A DNA stretch of 64,000 nucleotides from Ciona savignyi. Its lineage: Eukaryota > Chordata > Ascidiacea > Phlebobranchia > Cionidae. The translations under genes and the position numbers were made by a program. Below, one piece after another: positions 52,387 through 63,159 of this stretch. How positions within the stretch are numbered: the first letter of the stretch is position 1; each line of letters starts with the position of its first letter. The notes under the pieces were generated by a model. That model was not told the origin of the DNA. It was given only the letters and a program-made list of their open reading frames with translations, and did no database searches. The stretch lies in the NCBI GenBank assembly GCA_000149265.1, contig CH003340.1, positions 414,051 to 478,050 on the forward strand, in the 5' to 3' direction.

Positions 52387-53318
52387 ATAAAAAAGACGAT
52401 TCTTTAAATTGCAATTCTACACAAGATGATATTCAACAACTCTGTTTTATTTGATCCAATGAGATTGGCGGGAAATTTAGGGGAATTACCTGGCGTGATT
52501 GTGTTCATGTTGCCGCACAAATATTTAAAATGAAAATAAAATGGCAAAGCAAGTGTTTTAAGCCTTTGTTTTTTTGTAAATTCACAGTACATATACATTT
52601 GTGTAATTTACACAATTTTCTATATTAAATAATATGAAGTTATTTTCAAACTAACTGTCGCTGGAAGTTGCATACAGCAATTTTAAAACTATACTAGTAA
52701 ACACTCAGTTAAATGTACGGGCAGTCAAATTTTCTAAAGCGTGTTGAAGAGGGTGTTTGGATTTTTGTTGGGAAAGGGTTCATTAGATTACCTTGTGTGA
52801 CAGAGAGGTATAGTTTCGCACCATCAGACTGTGTAACCAAGCAATCTGGTAAATAAGTGGTTGTGGACTGCGAGTGTTTATAATTTTCACTTTAATACTC
52901 CAAAACAAAAAATTAAACAATGCAACAGCCAATAGTTTAATTTAAACAAATATATACACAAAAGTCAGTATAAAGTCGAGAGAAATAAAACTACTAGTTA
53001 AATACTTAACACCATCAGCTTACCTATGATACAGTAGACTAATACTGCTAAATCGTATAATTATCAGTTAAAAAGTTACTAATCAATTAACTGGGTTAAA
53101 TCCCAGTATGAAAAGTACGGCAGCTGCACACTCGAGTTTTTTTCTCTGCGTCTTTTGCACACTTGGGTAATTTCACACACGCTCGCGAGCTGGCAGTATA
53201 AACATTGTATAATTTCCAATAAACTTGTCATCCTACCTCTGGACCCCGGGTAATTTACTTTCCGTACATTTTTAGTTACGTAGATAGATATGTTAGCTGA
53301 CGGACACGAAAGATTTAG

Positions 53319-53393
53319 GATAGAATAATATGTTTATATAAGATTTTGGTAAATAGGATAGAATAATATAATATATAAGATTTTGGTAAAACA
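53319..53393. repeat. Short tandem duplication, about 37-bp unit
   Basis: GGATAGAATAATATGTTTAT...AAGATTTTGGTAAA is followed by GGATAGAATAATATAATATA...AAGATTTTGGTAAA. Intergenic; no function seen. Confidence 0.7.
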
Positions 53394-53682
53394 GTTATGA
53401 AAAGGAGCTTGTGTGCACACTTGAAGTGTGCATTCTTGGACGTTTGCACACTGCACACTTAAATATTTGGCGCGTGCACACTCGAGATCTTGGCGAAAAT
53501 TGACGTACTTTCCATACGGGGTTAAATCGATGTTTAAATTTGACATATTTCTTACAGTTTACGCCTGAGAAATCTGGCGTCAAATAAGTTTAAATTGTTG
53601 ACCAATGACAAAATTAGGGAGACAAAATATGTAATTAACGTTGTAACACTCCTAACACATGCAATTGTCATCTTATCGGGGA

Positions 53683-53875
53683 AACTAAAAGGAGGGGAAA
53701 TGGGAAGGAGGGAAACTGCACACTAAAATGAATATTAGGCCATAACATTTAGTTTTAAACATGTGATTGGAGTTGGGGTTAGTTTGGGGGTTGAGATTAG
53801 TTTTTAGGGCAGGGTTAAAATTAGTTTCCATAGTTTGAGTTAGCACGTTCCCTCATTTTAGTGTTGCCCATCATA
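53683..53875. mobile_element. MITE, CTAAAAGGAGGG family
   Basis: GGGGAAACTAAAAGGAGGGG at the left and CATTTTAGTGTTGCC at the right, with internal GGGGTTAGTTTGGGGGTTGA. The flanks CATCTTATC and CATCATATC (8 of 9 identical) look like a target-site duplication. Same family as the EZH2-intron copy at 62778-62966. Confidence 0.65.
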
Positions 53876-53982
53876 TCCACTTTTCAGCCACTTAACGATT
53901 GGATAATAACTTTTTACCTGTCTATGTTTCAAAACCATTTAGGTTTGACTAAATCTGTATATAATTAGATAGATTTTTACGG

Positions 53983-54187
53983 TCTCTCTAAATACTACAG
54001 GACCGCTTGGATCGCTTAATATACTTCGTAATTACAAAAGCCATGATAATAATGTTAGGGTTGGGGTTAAAGTTTGTTCTGGGGTTGAGATTAGTGTTTG
54101 GGACAGGGTTAGAATTACTTTCTATAGCAATCTAAGTGATCCAATCGCTCCCAAGCGATCCAAGCGGTCCTGTAGTATTAAGAGGCA
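53983..54187. mobile_element. Hairpin MITE with long terminal inverted repeats
   Basis: CTCTAAATACTACAGGACCG plus CTTGGATCGCTT on the left is mirrored by AAGCGATCCAAGCGGTCC plus TGTAGTATTAAGAGG on the right. Its interior shares GGGGTTGAGATTAGTG and CAGGGTTAGAATTA blocks with the CTAAAAGGAGGG family. Related to the hairpins at 18231-18560. Confidence 0.75.
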
Positions 54188-54242
54188 CCCAGATTTTTAC
54201 CCTAAAACCCCGATTATTGTGGGGTGTACAAAATAAATCAGT

Positions 54243-55425
54243 CAACAGATTTTGTCTAGTGGTTAAGTGCATCGCCTTTCAGTCGAATGGTTGCAGGTTT
54301 GATACTGGTCGCTTGCTAGTCAGTTGTGTCCTTGGTCAAGGCACTTAAAGGACATTGCCTGAACTGAACCAAGCGCTTTAACCCTTTAGAAACGAGATTG
54401 TTTTTGCGTAGTTTGCGCGTTTTGACCGAGTCCGTATTGTAGTGCTGTAGCGCCTCTCGTGTTATAGTTAGAACAAAATGTTCAACACTAGAGTTGTTCG
54501 AAATAAAATTTCCAAAATTTCTGAAATTTTTATTTTTTGATGACGTCACTACTTGGGGGTCCACGTCATATTCTTTCTTATACAATGTTATAGTTTTTCA
54601 TCTGTTTACAATACAGCCTAACATATTTTTACAAAGTTACTCAGAAACAAATTTCCTACAATTATATTATAATTTTGGTTTGATGACGTCATCAAAATAT
54701 TATTACGTCACTGATTTCATGTTACAGGTCGACCCATGCCAAATTTTTTTTTGGTTTTTTATTATAAAAATTGTTAGAATAGAAATTTAGATTGCTATTA
54801 GGTCCATATTGCTTTATCTTACTACTTTTTCCTTAAAATAAACTATAAATGAAGGGTTTGAACCAAATTGTGGACTATAACCTTAAAGATACTCAAAACC
54901 CCCCAAAAAATGAAAAAAAACTGGTAAGATCACATTCGGGACATCCCAAGAAGCGAAACTGATTCTACTGCCATAGAGAAATTAAATGAAACAAACCTTT
55001 TGAGCGTAGTATTAAAAAAACGTTTTTTTGTGATAATTTTCCCTCAAAATTACACCAAAAAAAGTCATAAAATTCAACTAAACTTTACTTCAAAATTTTA
55101 AATGCAAAGTTATGTTTATTTTTGCTGTTTTCAAAAGATATATCATATAGCTTTCCAAAGAGACCAAACTTTAGCAGTTTCGACAAAAAATGTTGGAGAT
55201 TTTTCATTTTGAATGAGCATATGTCAAAAAGGACAAATTTGTTCTTATCTTTTCTAAAGGGTTAATGGGTTCTACTAAATTGAAGGAACCAATCATACAT
55301 AACACACTGCAAAAGCTCCTGTAACCCGATGGTGGGCGCCAGGTGATCTGACGATTGCCCGTGTTTTAACACCCTTGAGTTTTCCCATTCAAGGGGATAA
55401 ACATGAATATCCTATCCTAAGCCAT
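54243..55425 (+). repeat. tRNA-derived SINE split by a piggyBac-type MITE
   Basis: The head half at 54243-54381 (TCTAGTGGTTAAGTGCATCG, GGTTGCAGGTTTGATACTGG, GGACATTGCCTGAAC) is completed by the body and tail at 55262-55425 (TTAATGGGTTCTACTAAATT, CCCGATGGTGGGCGCC, GGATAAACATGAATATCC). The break falls on the TTAA of the SINE consensus. Confidence 0.9.
54382..55261. mobile_element. piggyBac-type MITE (880 bp) in a TTAA duplication
   Basis: Begins CCCTTTAGAAACGAG and ends TTATCTTTTCTAAAGGG. TTAA lies directly on each side (54378-54381 and 55262-55265), the hallmark of piggyBac integration. The ends resemble the piggyBac terminal repeat CCCTAGAAAGATA. No transposase frame, so non-autonomous. A shorter relative is at 19512-19873. 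Confidence 0.88.
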
Positions 55426-55670
55426 ATCTATCAACAACACACTATTACAGCTTCAGCAAATGGTACTTGGTTTGTTAGCATGAGTTAGGCAGTAAAAACT
55501 TTGATAAATGCTTTAATACACAAGCTATCCAACCATAACCATGTACTAATCCTTTAATTTAGATTTTCCCGTCTGCCAGGATACGAATGAAAAATTACGA
55601 ATACATCATCAATGCTGTTTATGTTTAAATAAACTGATATCCGATTATATTTTCCTTTAATAAGTAGGAT

Positions 55671-58600
55671 ATGTCTCATTCAAGTTATAAGATTGACTGG
55701 AAAAAGAGAGTCCGTCAAGAATACTGCAGACTTCGTCAAGTGAAACGTTTCCAGAGAAGTGATAAAATAAAGTCGGCATTCAATTCAAACCTGGAAGTTA
55801 TCGCCGATAGACTAAAACTACTAAGTAACAGTACAACCCAAGTGAATACCCAGTGTGTGCTTGCTGACAGTTCATTTGATGATCGGCCTATTACCAAGTG
55901 AGTAAGATGTTGGTTTTTTAAAAAAATGTATTGTGTTCTTGTACGTTAAATAGTCATGTTTTTTAGTAGAATTTAAAAAATTGAGATATCACATGGGCAA
56001 TCCTTAGTTACCTCACTAATTTCTAGGAATGGTATTATTGCAGTGTATTGGGTATTATTGGGACACTCAGACATAAGATAATTCATTTTCTTATGCTTGT
56101 TTGTCGCCTATCACATAAAAGGATGTAATATCTAATAAAGGTTGCAACCTAGTTGGTTGTGTCCTTGGGCTTTAGTGCATGTTGCTTGGACACAAAGTAA
56201 TCGGATGATTATCCATGTGATAATGGCACTTGCGGGATAAAACTTTTCATTGTCACCATATTTTATTACAAAATAATATTATAATGGAGTTTAAAACACA
56301 GCATACTCTCTGATCTTTCATTTAAAATTTTATTCTTTCTCCGAATTCATTGTCTAACCAATAGTAAACTTTTATTTACCTTAATGCTGTACTGAGGTAA
56401 CTTGTATTTGCCTGACAAGTTACCCCACAAAGGGCTTGGTTTTATCTGTATATTGAAATGGGCTATATCACACTATTATTATGTTTTAAATCTGGTCTAA
56501 AGCTAAAATACTAAGGTTGTCGGCTAATTGGCTGCATTCTAATCTTTTTTTTTTTCAGGTCATGCGTAGTAAAGAGCAGTGTACACGCATTCAGGGACCA
56601 GGCTGTGCCACTGTATACCTTAAATACAGTGCCAAGTCTGCCCATTTGCTACTCATGGGTATGTTGTGCTGGTGCATTTTACATTTAAAATTTATTGTTT
56701 CAATAATTGCAGGTGCCTGTCCAGCAGAACTTTATGGTTGATGATGAGACCATCTTACATAACATTCCATACATGGGAGATGAGGTATGGTAGGGTGTTG
56801 GGCGTTGGCTGACAAAATAACTGAGATGTACTTGTACTGTACTGACAGGAAGAGTAAACAGTGCTTTGCGTGCCAATGATGATTTTGAACCAAAGCTGCA
56901 ACTTTGTCGCCCATAACTAGCAGTAAAATTGGATATTATGTGTTAAATAATTAGAAAATCAACTGCTCTTTATTATTTAAAATAATCTTTAAAAACCAAG
57001 TACATGTTGTAATGCCTATTTTAACAAAAAAGTTTTTATACGGATATTTGTATTGATGTTTGTTGCTGATTGTATCTAAAACCCAAAAAAGGGTTGTGCT
57101 TTGCCATTATTTAAAGATATGGCAACACAAAAATCCAGATGATGTTCTAGTTCAGACAGGAGCAACATACGGCCAGTGAAGGAATATAGACCGGCCCGCA
57201 GACTGTATCTAACCATACCCTATAATGTGGCCCGTGCATTAGTGAATAAATATGTGTTTAAGATATTGAATGCGGTGACCAGTCAACTGAACCCCTTACA
57301 ACTGAACCCCTTACAACTAAACCCCTACAACTGAACCCTTTACAACTGAACCCCTACAATTAAGCCCCTTACAACTGAACTCCTTTTAACTAAACCCCTT
57401 TAAACTGAACCCCTTTACAACTGAACCCAGTTCAATTGAACCTCTTTACAACTGAACCCCCTTTTCAGTTAAAAAGGTTCTGTTAAAAGGGGGTTCAGTT
57501 GTAAAGGGGTTCAGTTGTAGGGGTTCAGTTGTAAGGGGTTCAGTTGTAAGGGGTTTAGTTGTCATGGAACCATTGAATACTATTCATGTAAGATGTATGA
57601 ATCTGGCCCACCAAGAACTTCATTTTTCCCACATCTGACCCGCCGACTAAAGAAGTTTCCCACCCCTTATCTAGGTACTTGATGAGGATGGTGCATTCAT
57701 TGAAGAACTGATCAAGAACTACGATGGGAAAGTTCATGGAGATCGTGAGGGAGATTTCATTAATGATGAATTGTTCCTTGAGCTTGTGACATCTTTGAAT
57801 CAATTCCATATTCAAAGGTGACAAAAACTCTTAATGCTAAAATCCAATTTATATATTGTTTCTTGTTTGCATATCAACTATAATTAAATTCCAAGCTTAC
57901 TTCTAGCTTTCTGTTGCTCTTAAAAAAATCAAAGTCTAATTAAAGCAGTAAGATATCAAATATTTTATAAGATTCCAACAGATCATATGTATAACTGACG
58001 AGCAGTCGCTAAGAATTTGTCAGGAATCAATTTTTTGACCTTATTAGAAGATAAGAAATGCACAAATATAGCAGTGACCTAGTACTTATAGAAGGGACAA
58101 GTAAGAGTGGTCAGCATGAAGAGCGATCCAACAAATTTCTGTGTTTTTGTTCAGTTATATTAAATTTTTATCACTACCAGGTCTCGACGGCCACTTAGAA
58201 ATAAAATGAACGACGGCAAAGAAACAACCGAGGTTTGTGTTTTTTAAAGCCATTTTCTTATGTTATAGTGTAAATATTAAATCAAATCTACCCCTCTTAC
58301 TTCTTCTTTTCCTCTTCATTTGCCAAACAGAAGAACAAGGAGTCGAGTGCAGATGAAGATGGGGAGGATGACAATAAAATTGGAGATGAAAACAATGATG
58401 CCATTTCCACCTTTCCCTGCGACAAGATCTTCTCCGCAATCGCCGACCTTTTTCCTGACAAAGGTTAGAAATCTTTGTCGTTGTAAAGGCATCTGTCCTT
58501 TGCACAGTCAGAGCTACATCTTTGTCAAGGTTTAAATCTTTACTTTAGAAAATTAATGAAGTTTTGTTGGATAAGCAAAGAAAGTGTGAACTCCCTTTAA

Positions 58601-61600
58601 GTGTATATCCCAAAGCTAGTACCTTACCGGCTATTTATGTAGGTCTACATTGCTTCAAAGCAATCGGTGAAAATAGTCAATGTACTAGACTTAAATAAAA
58701 AATGTCAATGCAATAATTTTTTCATTGTTTTATTAACCCAACTGAGACGATTGGATAGGATATTTATGTTTATCCCCGTGAATGATAAAACCAAGGGGGT
58801 TAACACACGGACAATCGTCAGATCAGCTCGCTCCCACAATCGGGTTGCTGGAGCTATTGGAATGTGTTGTGTATGTTTAAAATGTTCTTTCAATTTGGTA
58901 GGCCAACTGTGTTTAGGCAATGTCCGCTAAGCGCCTTGCTCAAGGACACAACCGACTAGCTAGCAACAAGTTTCGAATCTGCTACCCTTAGGCTGAAAGG
59001 CGTCGCACTTAACCATCAGACCAACGATGTGACAATAGAGTAATTAAGCAGTATAAGGATTCCAAAGACTGACGATATAAATGCAATAGAATTATGTTGT
59101 ATAATATCTGCGTAAGTTGTATTCTAATATTCGTATTTTGGAATGCACGAAGTAAAATCTATTATCTTTCATCGTGTGCTAAATCTAACATGTACTCTGC
59201 CACCTACTCTAACATGTATCTACATTAGGTTCTATCGATGATTTGAAGGAGAAATACAAAGAGCTGACAGAAGTGCTTGACCCGGAGAAACTTGTCCCAG
59301 ACTGCACACCGAACATTGACGGACCGTCTGCGAAATCTGTACCGAGGGAAAGAGCTTTGCATTCCTTCCATGAGCTGTTTTGCAGAAGGTAAGCTAGGAT
59401 TGGATATTCATGTTTATCCCCGTGAACCAGAAAACCAAAGGGGTTAACACACGGACAATCGTCAGATCAACTCGCGCCCACCGTCACGTTCCTTTAATTT
59501 GATAGAACCCATAAATCCGCTGGGTTCAGGCAATGTCTGTTAGTGCCTTGTCCAAGTATACAACTGACTAGTTTGCGGCGAGTTTCAAACATGTCACACT
59601 TTATCACCAGACTAACCGGTTTAAGCTAGCTGAAATAACTCACCTGTGTGCAAATTTTAAAATTCATCGAAAATTGATTGATTAAATTAAATGTGTAATG
59701 TCATGACATACGCCCGAATATCACATACATACGTTAAAAGGTATTACTATAACAATTGTAAACGCTAAGTACTAGAATGCTTTAAGCTTTAATTAATTGC
59801 CAAATATTGACTAGGGCTATAGTAAAAGGTTGAAAAGTTATGGAAATTTGAAAATCGTTTTCAGGGAGTAAAATATCCAGCATTAAGCTGTATCTGCCAT
59901 GGTTATTCTTTTTCTCTTTTCCGCCATTTTGAATAGTTCTAAAATGTTCTCCTTGCTAAATCACATCAAGAAACACTAAATCATTTAAATATCTCTGGTA
60001 ATTTGCATTGTCATCAAACTTGCATTCAAACGAGTTGGTGTAATTAATTGTTGGGCTTGCTCTTAATTTTAACAATTGCACAACAACGATTTTTCATTTT
60101 CTACAAATCACCCGTTACCTCCCCAGGTGCTACAAGTACGATTGCTTCCAGCACAGCCACACATACCGACCCCCCGCCAAGCTGAACAGAAGGAAAGTGC
60201 TTGACGTTCGCGCTCCAATCGATGCATGTGGAGAACATTGCTTCTTACAGCTAGATGGAGCTATGGAGTTCACACTGGTAAATTGGTTTAGAAGCAGTAA
60301 TAAAAAGTGTATGGTAGTGTTATCGATGGTTCACATGGTCGATACATATACCGATTTCTATATTAAAACACTGGACAATAAAACTTTGAAACATGATTGG
60401 TTAAAAAGAGCATTAATAAAGACGTTTTGTAGTTGCTTTATTGTACAGAGCTGAGTGTTTTGTGTTTGTCTATTCGGTGTTGTATATGATTAAAGTTGTA
60501 TTTTTTGTAACAAACTCGGTTTTAAACCTGTAAAAACTTTAAACACTTTTAAAGACTGCTATCGATATAAACGCCAGTATTAAATGTCCAAGTTTCTTCT
60601 TAATATTTTGTAATAATTAGGATAGGATAGGATTGGTGTTGGCCGTTGGGTTACCGCTTACTGGAGCTTTTGCAATGAGTTATGTATAATTTACACGTTT
60701 CTTCAATTTTGTAGAACCCATTAATCCGCTGGGTTCAGGCAATGTCCGTTAAGTGCCTTGCTTTCCAAGGACACGTAAACAACTGACTAAGTAGCGACCA
60801 GTTTCGAACCTGCAAACGTTCGGCGGAAAGGCGACGCACTTAACCGCCAGACTAATCTGTAGGATTATTTGTCGCAATTGCCTAATCCCTTGCATGTCCA
60901 GTTCCACAGACGATCCTCCGCGCGACACAGCACAAACCGGAAATTGCAGCTCCTCAAAAGTGGAAGCGGAGGATCAGGAAGCAGCAGCGGGAGTCGACCC
61001 AGCACTCCAACACCCAGTGAGAGCGAAACCGACACAGTAGAAGGTGAGGAGGAGGATCTTAATACAGTCAGCAACATGTAGACATTATCTGAACGTTCAT
61101 CGAAACATTTTTTTTCTTATGTAAATTCAAAACATATGTAAATGAGATTAAAATGACCTTGTCTGATGATACCAGCCGCAGCCGTATGACAAACAATAAT
61201 TTTTTTCGTAAATTATGAAATTCTCTGCCACCAACCATGCTGTACAAATTCGTATTTTCTTTGAACCAACTTTATAAGGACCGTTTTAAAAATTAATCCC
61301 GATTAAACAGAACGTGACAGCTCGAATCTGATGAAGTTGGAAGATCTTCCAGAGGAGTTGAGGAAGGTTGAGTGGGACGGAGCAGAATCGACTCTCTTCC
61401 GAGTCCTCCATGAATCCCTCATCACCAACTTCTGTCATATCTCGAAACTCATCAAAACAAAGACGTGTCAACAGGTTAGTTACATTCATTTCCACCTGAT
61501 TTAGTTGGTGGATTTCTATCTTGGTGGGCGTAAAATTTGACGACTACGTATCGATCTACATTTACCGTCAAATGAACCGTGCTTCTGCACGTGATTAAGC

Positions 61601-63159
61601 GAAGCTTTCAAGTTTTGTTGCAAAACTTGCAAGATAAAGATTTTTTTTTCTCTAAAATGGAGCAGTGTTCTTGATTGACACGCGCAGGGACCAGTGGCTA
61701 ACAATTTCTGGTTCAGTTGTACGTTTAAATCATTATTAAATTATGATTAAATGCTCTTTTTAAAGAGCAGTTTAAGTTTTTACTTTCTAGTTTAGTTTGT
61801 TCATTTTTGCCCTATTTTTTTGTATTAAATAACAGCAAACGAAGTAAGCAACAGCCGTTAAAACTTGTTATTTAAAAAATAGGGTATAAATAAATAAATT
61901 GGACTCGGCCGCCAAACCTAGGCGTAAAAACAATATGTGGAAACAAAATTAAGTAAGACGATATATGGGCAATCGTCAGATCACCTCGCGCTCACCGTCG
62001 GTTTACTGGAGCTATTGCAGTGTGTTGTGTAATATTTGCCTTGTCAAGGACACAACCGACTAGCTAGCGACCAGTTGCGAACCATGCAGCTAAAATGCTA
62101 CGCACTAACCCACCGGGCTATTATCAACCTGGCACCACTGCAATTCAGGTGTTCGCGTTCGCCCTGCGAGAAACGTCGAGTCTCGCTTCCCAACTTCCCG
62201 GGACGTCCAGTATGAACCCGGAACACGACCATATGGAGTACTCCCCGCCGAAGAAGAAGCGCAAACATCGACTGTGGTCGATCCACGCGCGCAGACTCCA
62301 GCAGAAGAAGGACAACTCCACTAGTCACGTGTTTAATTACCAGCCATGTCACCATCCCGGTAAACCTACGTGCTGCCTCCAATTTGCCTGAAGTTTCGCT
62401 CTTACAGTGGGAATTAATAATATAGCCTTTTATTGCCTTTGTTATGCTTTACTATATATTAAACGGGACAAGATAACTACGCTAATTAAATACAAGTTTT
62501 GTTAGTTAAAAATCATAAACCACTTTGCCATTATAATTTGATGATTAAGAAAAATAGCTTTCTTAAATTTTAAACTCTTTTTTAGTGGATTAGCAGTTTA
62601 CATGAATTTACGTAGCCGTATACTTAAGCCAAATTCCAAGAGTCGTTAAAATAGCTCCGTATAAATATTGTAATTTATTGATATACAATATTGTGTATAT
62701 ATCGCAATTTGTCTGCGATAGACAATCTTTTGTTTTCCAAACATACATAGCAATTCAAGCTGCTGTCGCTTTTCCAGAGGGGAACTAAAAGGAGGGAAAG
62801 AGGGAAACTGCACATTAAAATAAAGATTAGGGAATAAGAGTTAATTTTAAAGTTATAGTTGGAGCTAGGGTTAGTTCTGGGGTTAAGATTAGTATTTAGA
62901 GCAGGGTTAGAATTAGCTTCCATAGTTTTTGTGAGTAGTGTTCCTCTTTTCTTCCTTTTAGAGTGTTGTCGCTTTTCCAGGGCAAGTGTGCGACAGCTCG
63001 TGCCAGTGCGTGGCGCTCGGGAACTACTGCGAGAAGTTCTGCCAGTGCGCGAGCGACTGCCACAATCGCTTCCCCGGCTGCCGGTGCAAGGCCCAGTGCA
63101 ACACGAAGCAATGCCCCTGCTACCTCGCCGTGCGGGAATGCGACTCCGATCTATGCACT
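55671..63159 (+). CDS. EZH2: Histone methyltransferase EZH2 (enhancer of zeste), 5' and central part
   Basis: Catalytic subunit of PRC2, which methylates histone H3 Lys27. Twelve exons with consistent phases: 55671-55897, 56559-56658, 56713-56784, 57675-57817, 58181-58232, 58331-58463, 59229-59388, 60127-60277, 60902-61043, 61311-61474, 62149-62359 and 62981-63159, giving 578 residues. Landmarks: [18 protein letters not shown] (N-terminal SBD/EED-binding region), [82 protein letters not shown] (SANT), KKKRKHRLW (basic patch), NYQPCHHP and the cysteine-rich CXC region [20 protein letters not shown] to [18 protein letters not shown]. The SET domain is not in the window and must lie further right. 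Introns hold many antisense SINEs. The call could in principle be EZH1, but non-vertebrates normally have one EZH. Confidence 0.97.
55975..56240 (-). repeat. Decayed SINE fragments in EZH2 intron 1
   Basis: CACATGGGCAATCCTTAG and GGTATTATTGCAGTGTATTG belong to the antisense SINE body. TAGTTGGTTGTGTCCTTGGG (about 56152-56172) resembles a sense head fragment. Ends uncertain. Confidence 0.5.
57157..57668 (-). mobile_element. hAT-type MITE in EZH2 intron 3, with an internal palindrome
   Basis: On the minus strand it starts GGGGTGGGAAACTTCTTTAG and continues GATGTGGGAAAAATGAAG and TGAATAGTATTCAATGG, collinear with the copies at 12146 and 30652. The other end is near CAGGAGCAAC (57157). About 280 bases of inverted minisatellite (57283-57561) sit in its middle. 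The right end lies inside the pyrimidine tract of the exon 4 acceptor at 57674. Confidence 0.7.
57283..57561. repeat. Palindromic minisatellite (ACTGAACCCCTTACA units)
   Basis: The left half is tandem TTACAACTGAACCCC with small variants. The right half is its reverse complement, GGGGTTCAGTTGTAA. They meet near 57465 at TTTTCAGTTAAAAAGG. Each arm is over 100 bases, so a very stable hairpin is possible in DNA or pre-mRNA. Confidence 0.9.
58752..59028 (-). repeat. tRNA-derived SINE, antisense, EZH2 intron 6
   Basis: Full-length antisense copy: GGATAGGATATTTATG, AAGGGGGTTAACACACGGAC, GCCTTGCTCAAGGACACAAC, GGCTGAAAGGCGTCGCAC, CAGACCAACGA. Confidence 0.88.
59397..59625 (-). repeat. tRNA-derived SINE, antisense, EZH2 intron 7
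   Basis: Begins only about 9 bases after the exon 7 donor. GGATATTCATGTTTATCCCC, AAGGGGTTAACACACGGAC, CCGCTGGGTTCAGGCAATG and CACCAGACTAACCGG are clear. An internal body segment is missing. Confidence 0.85.
60618..60862 (-). repeat. tRNA-derived SINE, antisense, EZH2 intron 8
   Basis: GGATAGGATAGGATTGG, CCCATTAATCCGCTGGGTTC, GACCAGTTTCGAACCTGC and GGCGACGCACTTAACCGCCA. The head end is about 40 bases from the exon 9 acceptor. Confidence 0.85.
61960..62120 (-). repeat. tRNA-derived SINE, antisense, EZH2 intron 10
   Basis: GGGCAATCGTCAGATCACCT, TGGAGCTATTGCAGTGTG and CAACCGACTAGCTAGCGACC. An internal deletion joins body to head. The head end is about 30 bases from the exon 11 acceptor at 62148. 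Confidence 0.8.
62778..62966. mobile_element. MITE, CTAAAAGGAGGG family, inserted in an EZH2 splice acceptor
   Basis: Left end GGGGAACTAAAAGGAGGG and right end TCTTCCTTTTAGAGTG are imperfect inverted repeats. Directly outside lie two identical copies of TGTCGCTTTTCCAG (62764-62777 and 62967-62980). The second is the working acceptor of exon 12. The insertion therefore copied the 3' splice site. Confidence 0.85.

Noticed and set aside
57555-57824. 89-codon minus-strand open frame
   Set aside because: Antisense of EZH2 exon 4 and the hAT end.
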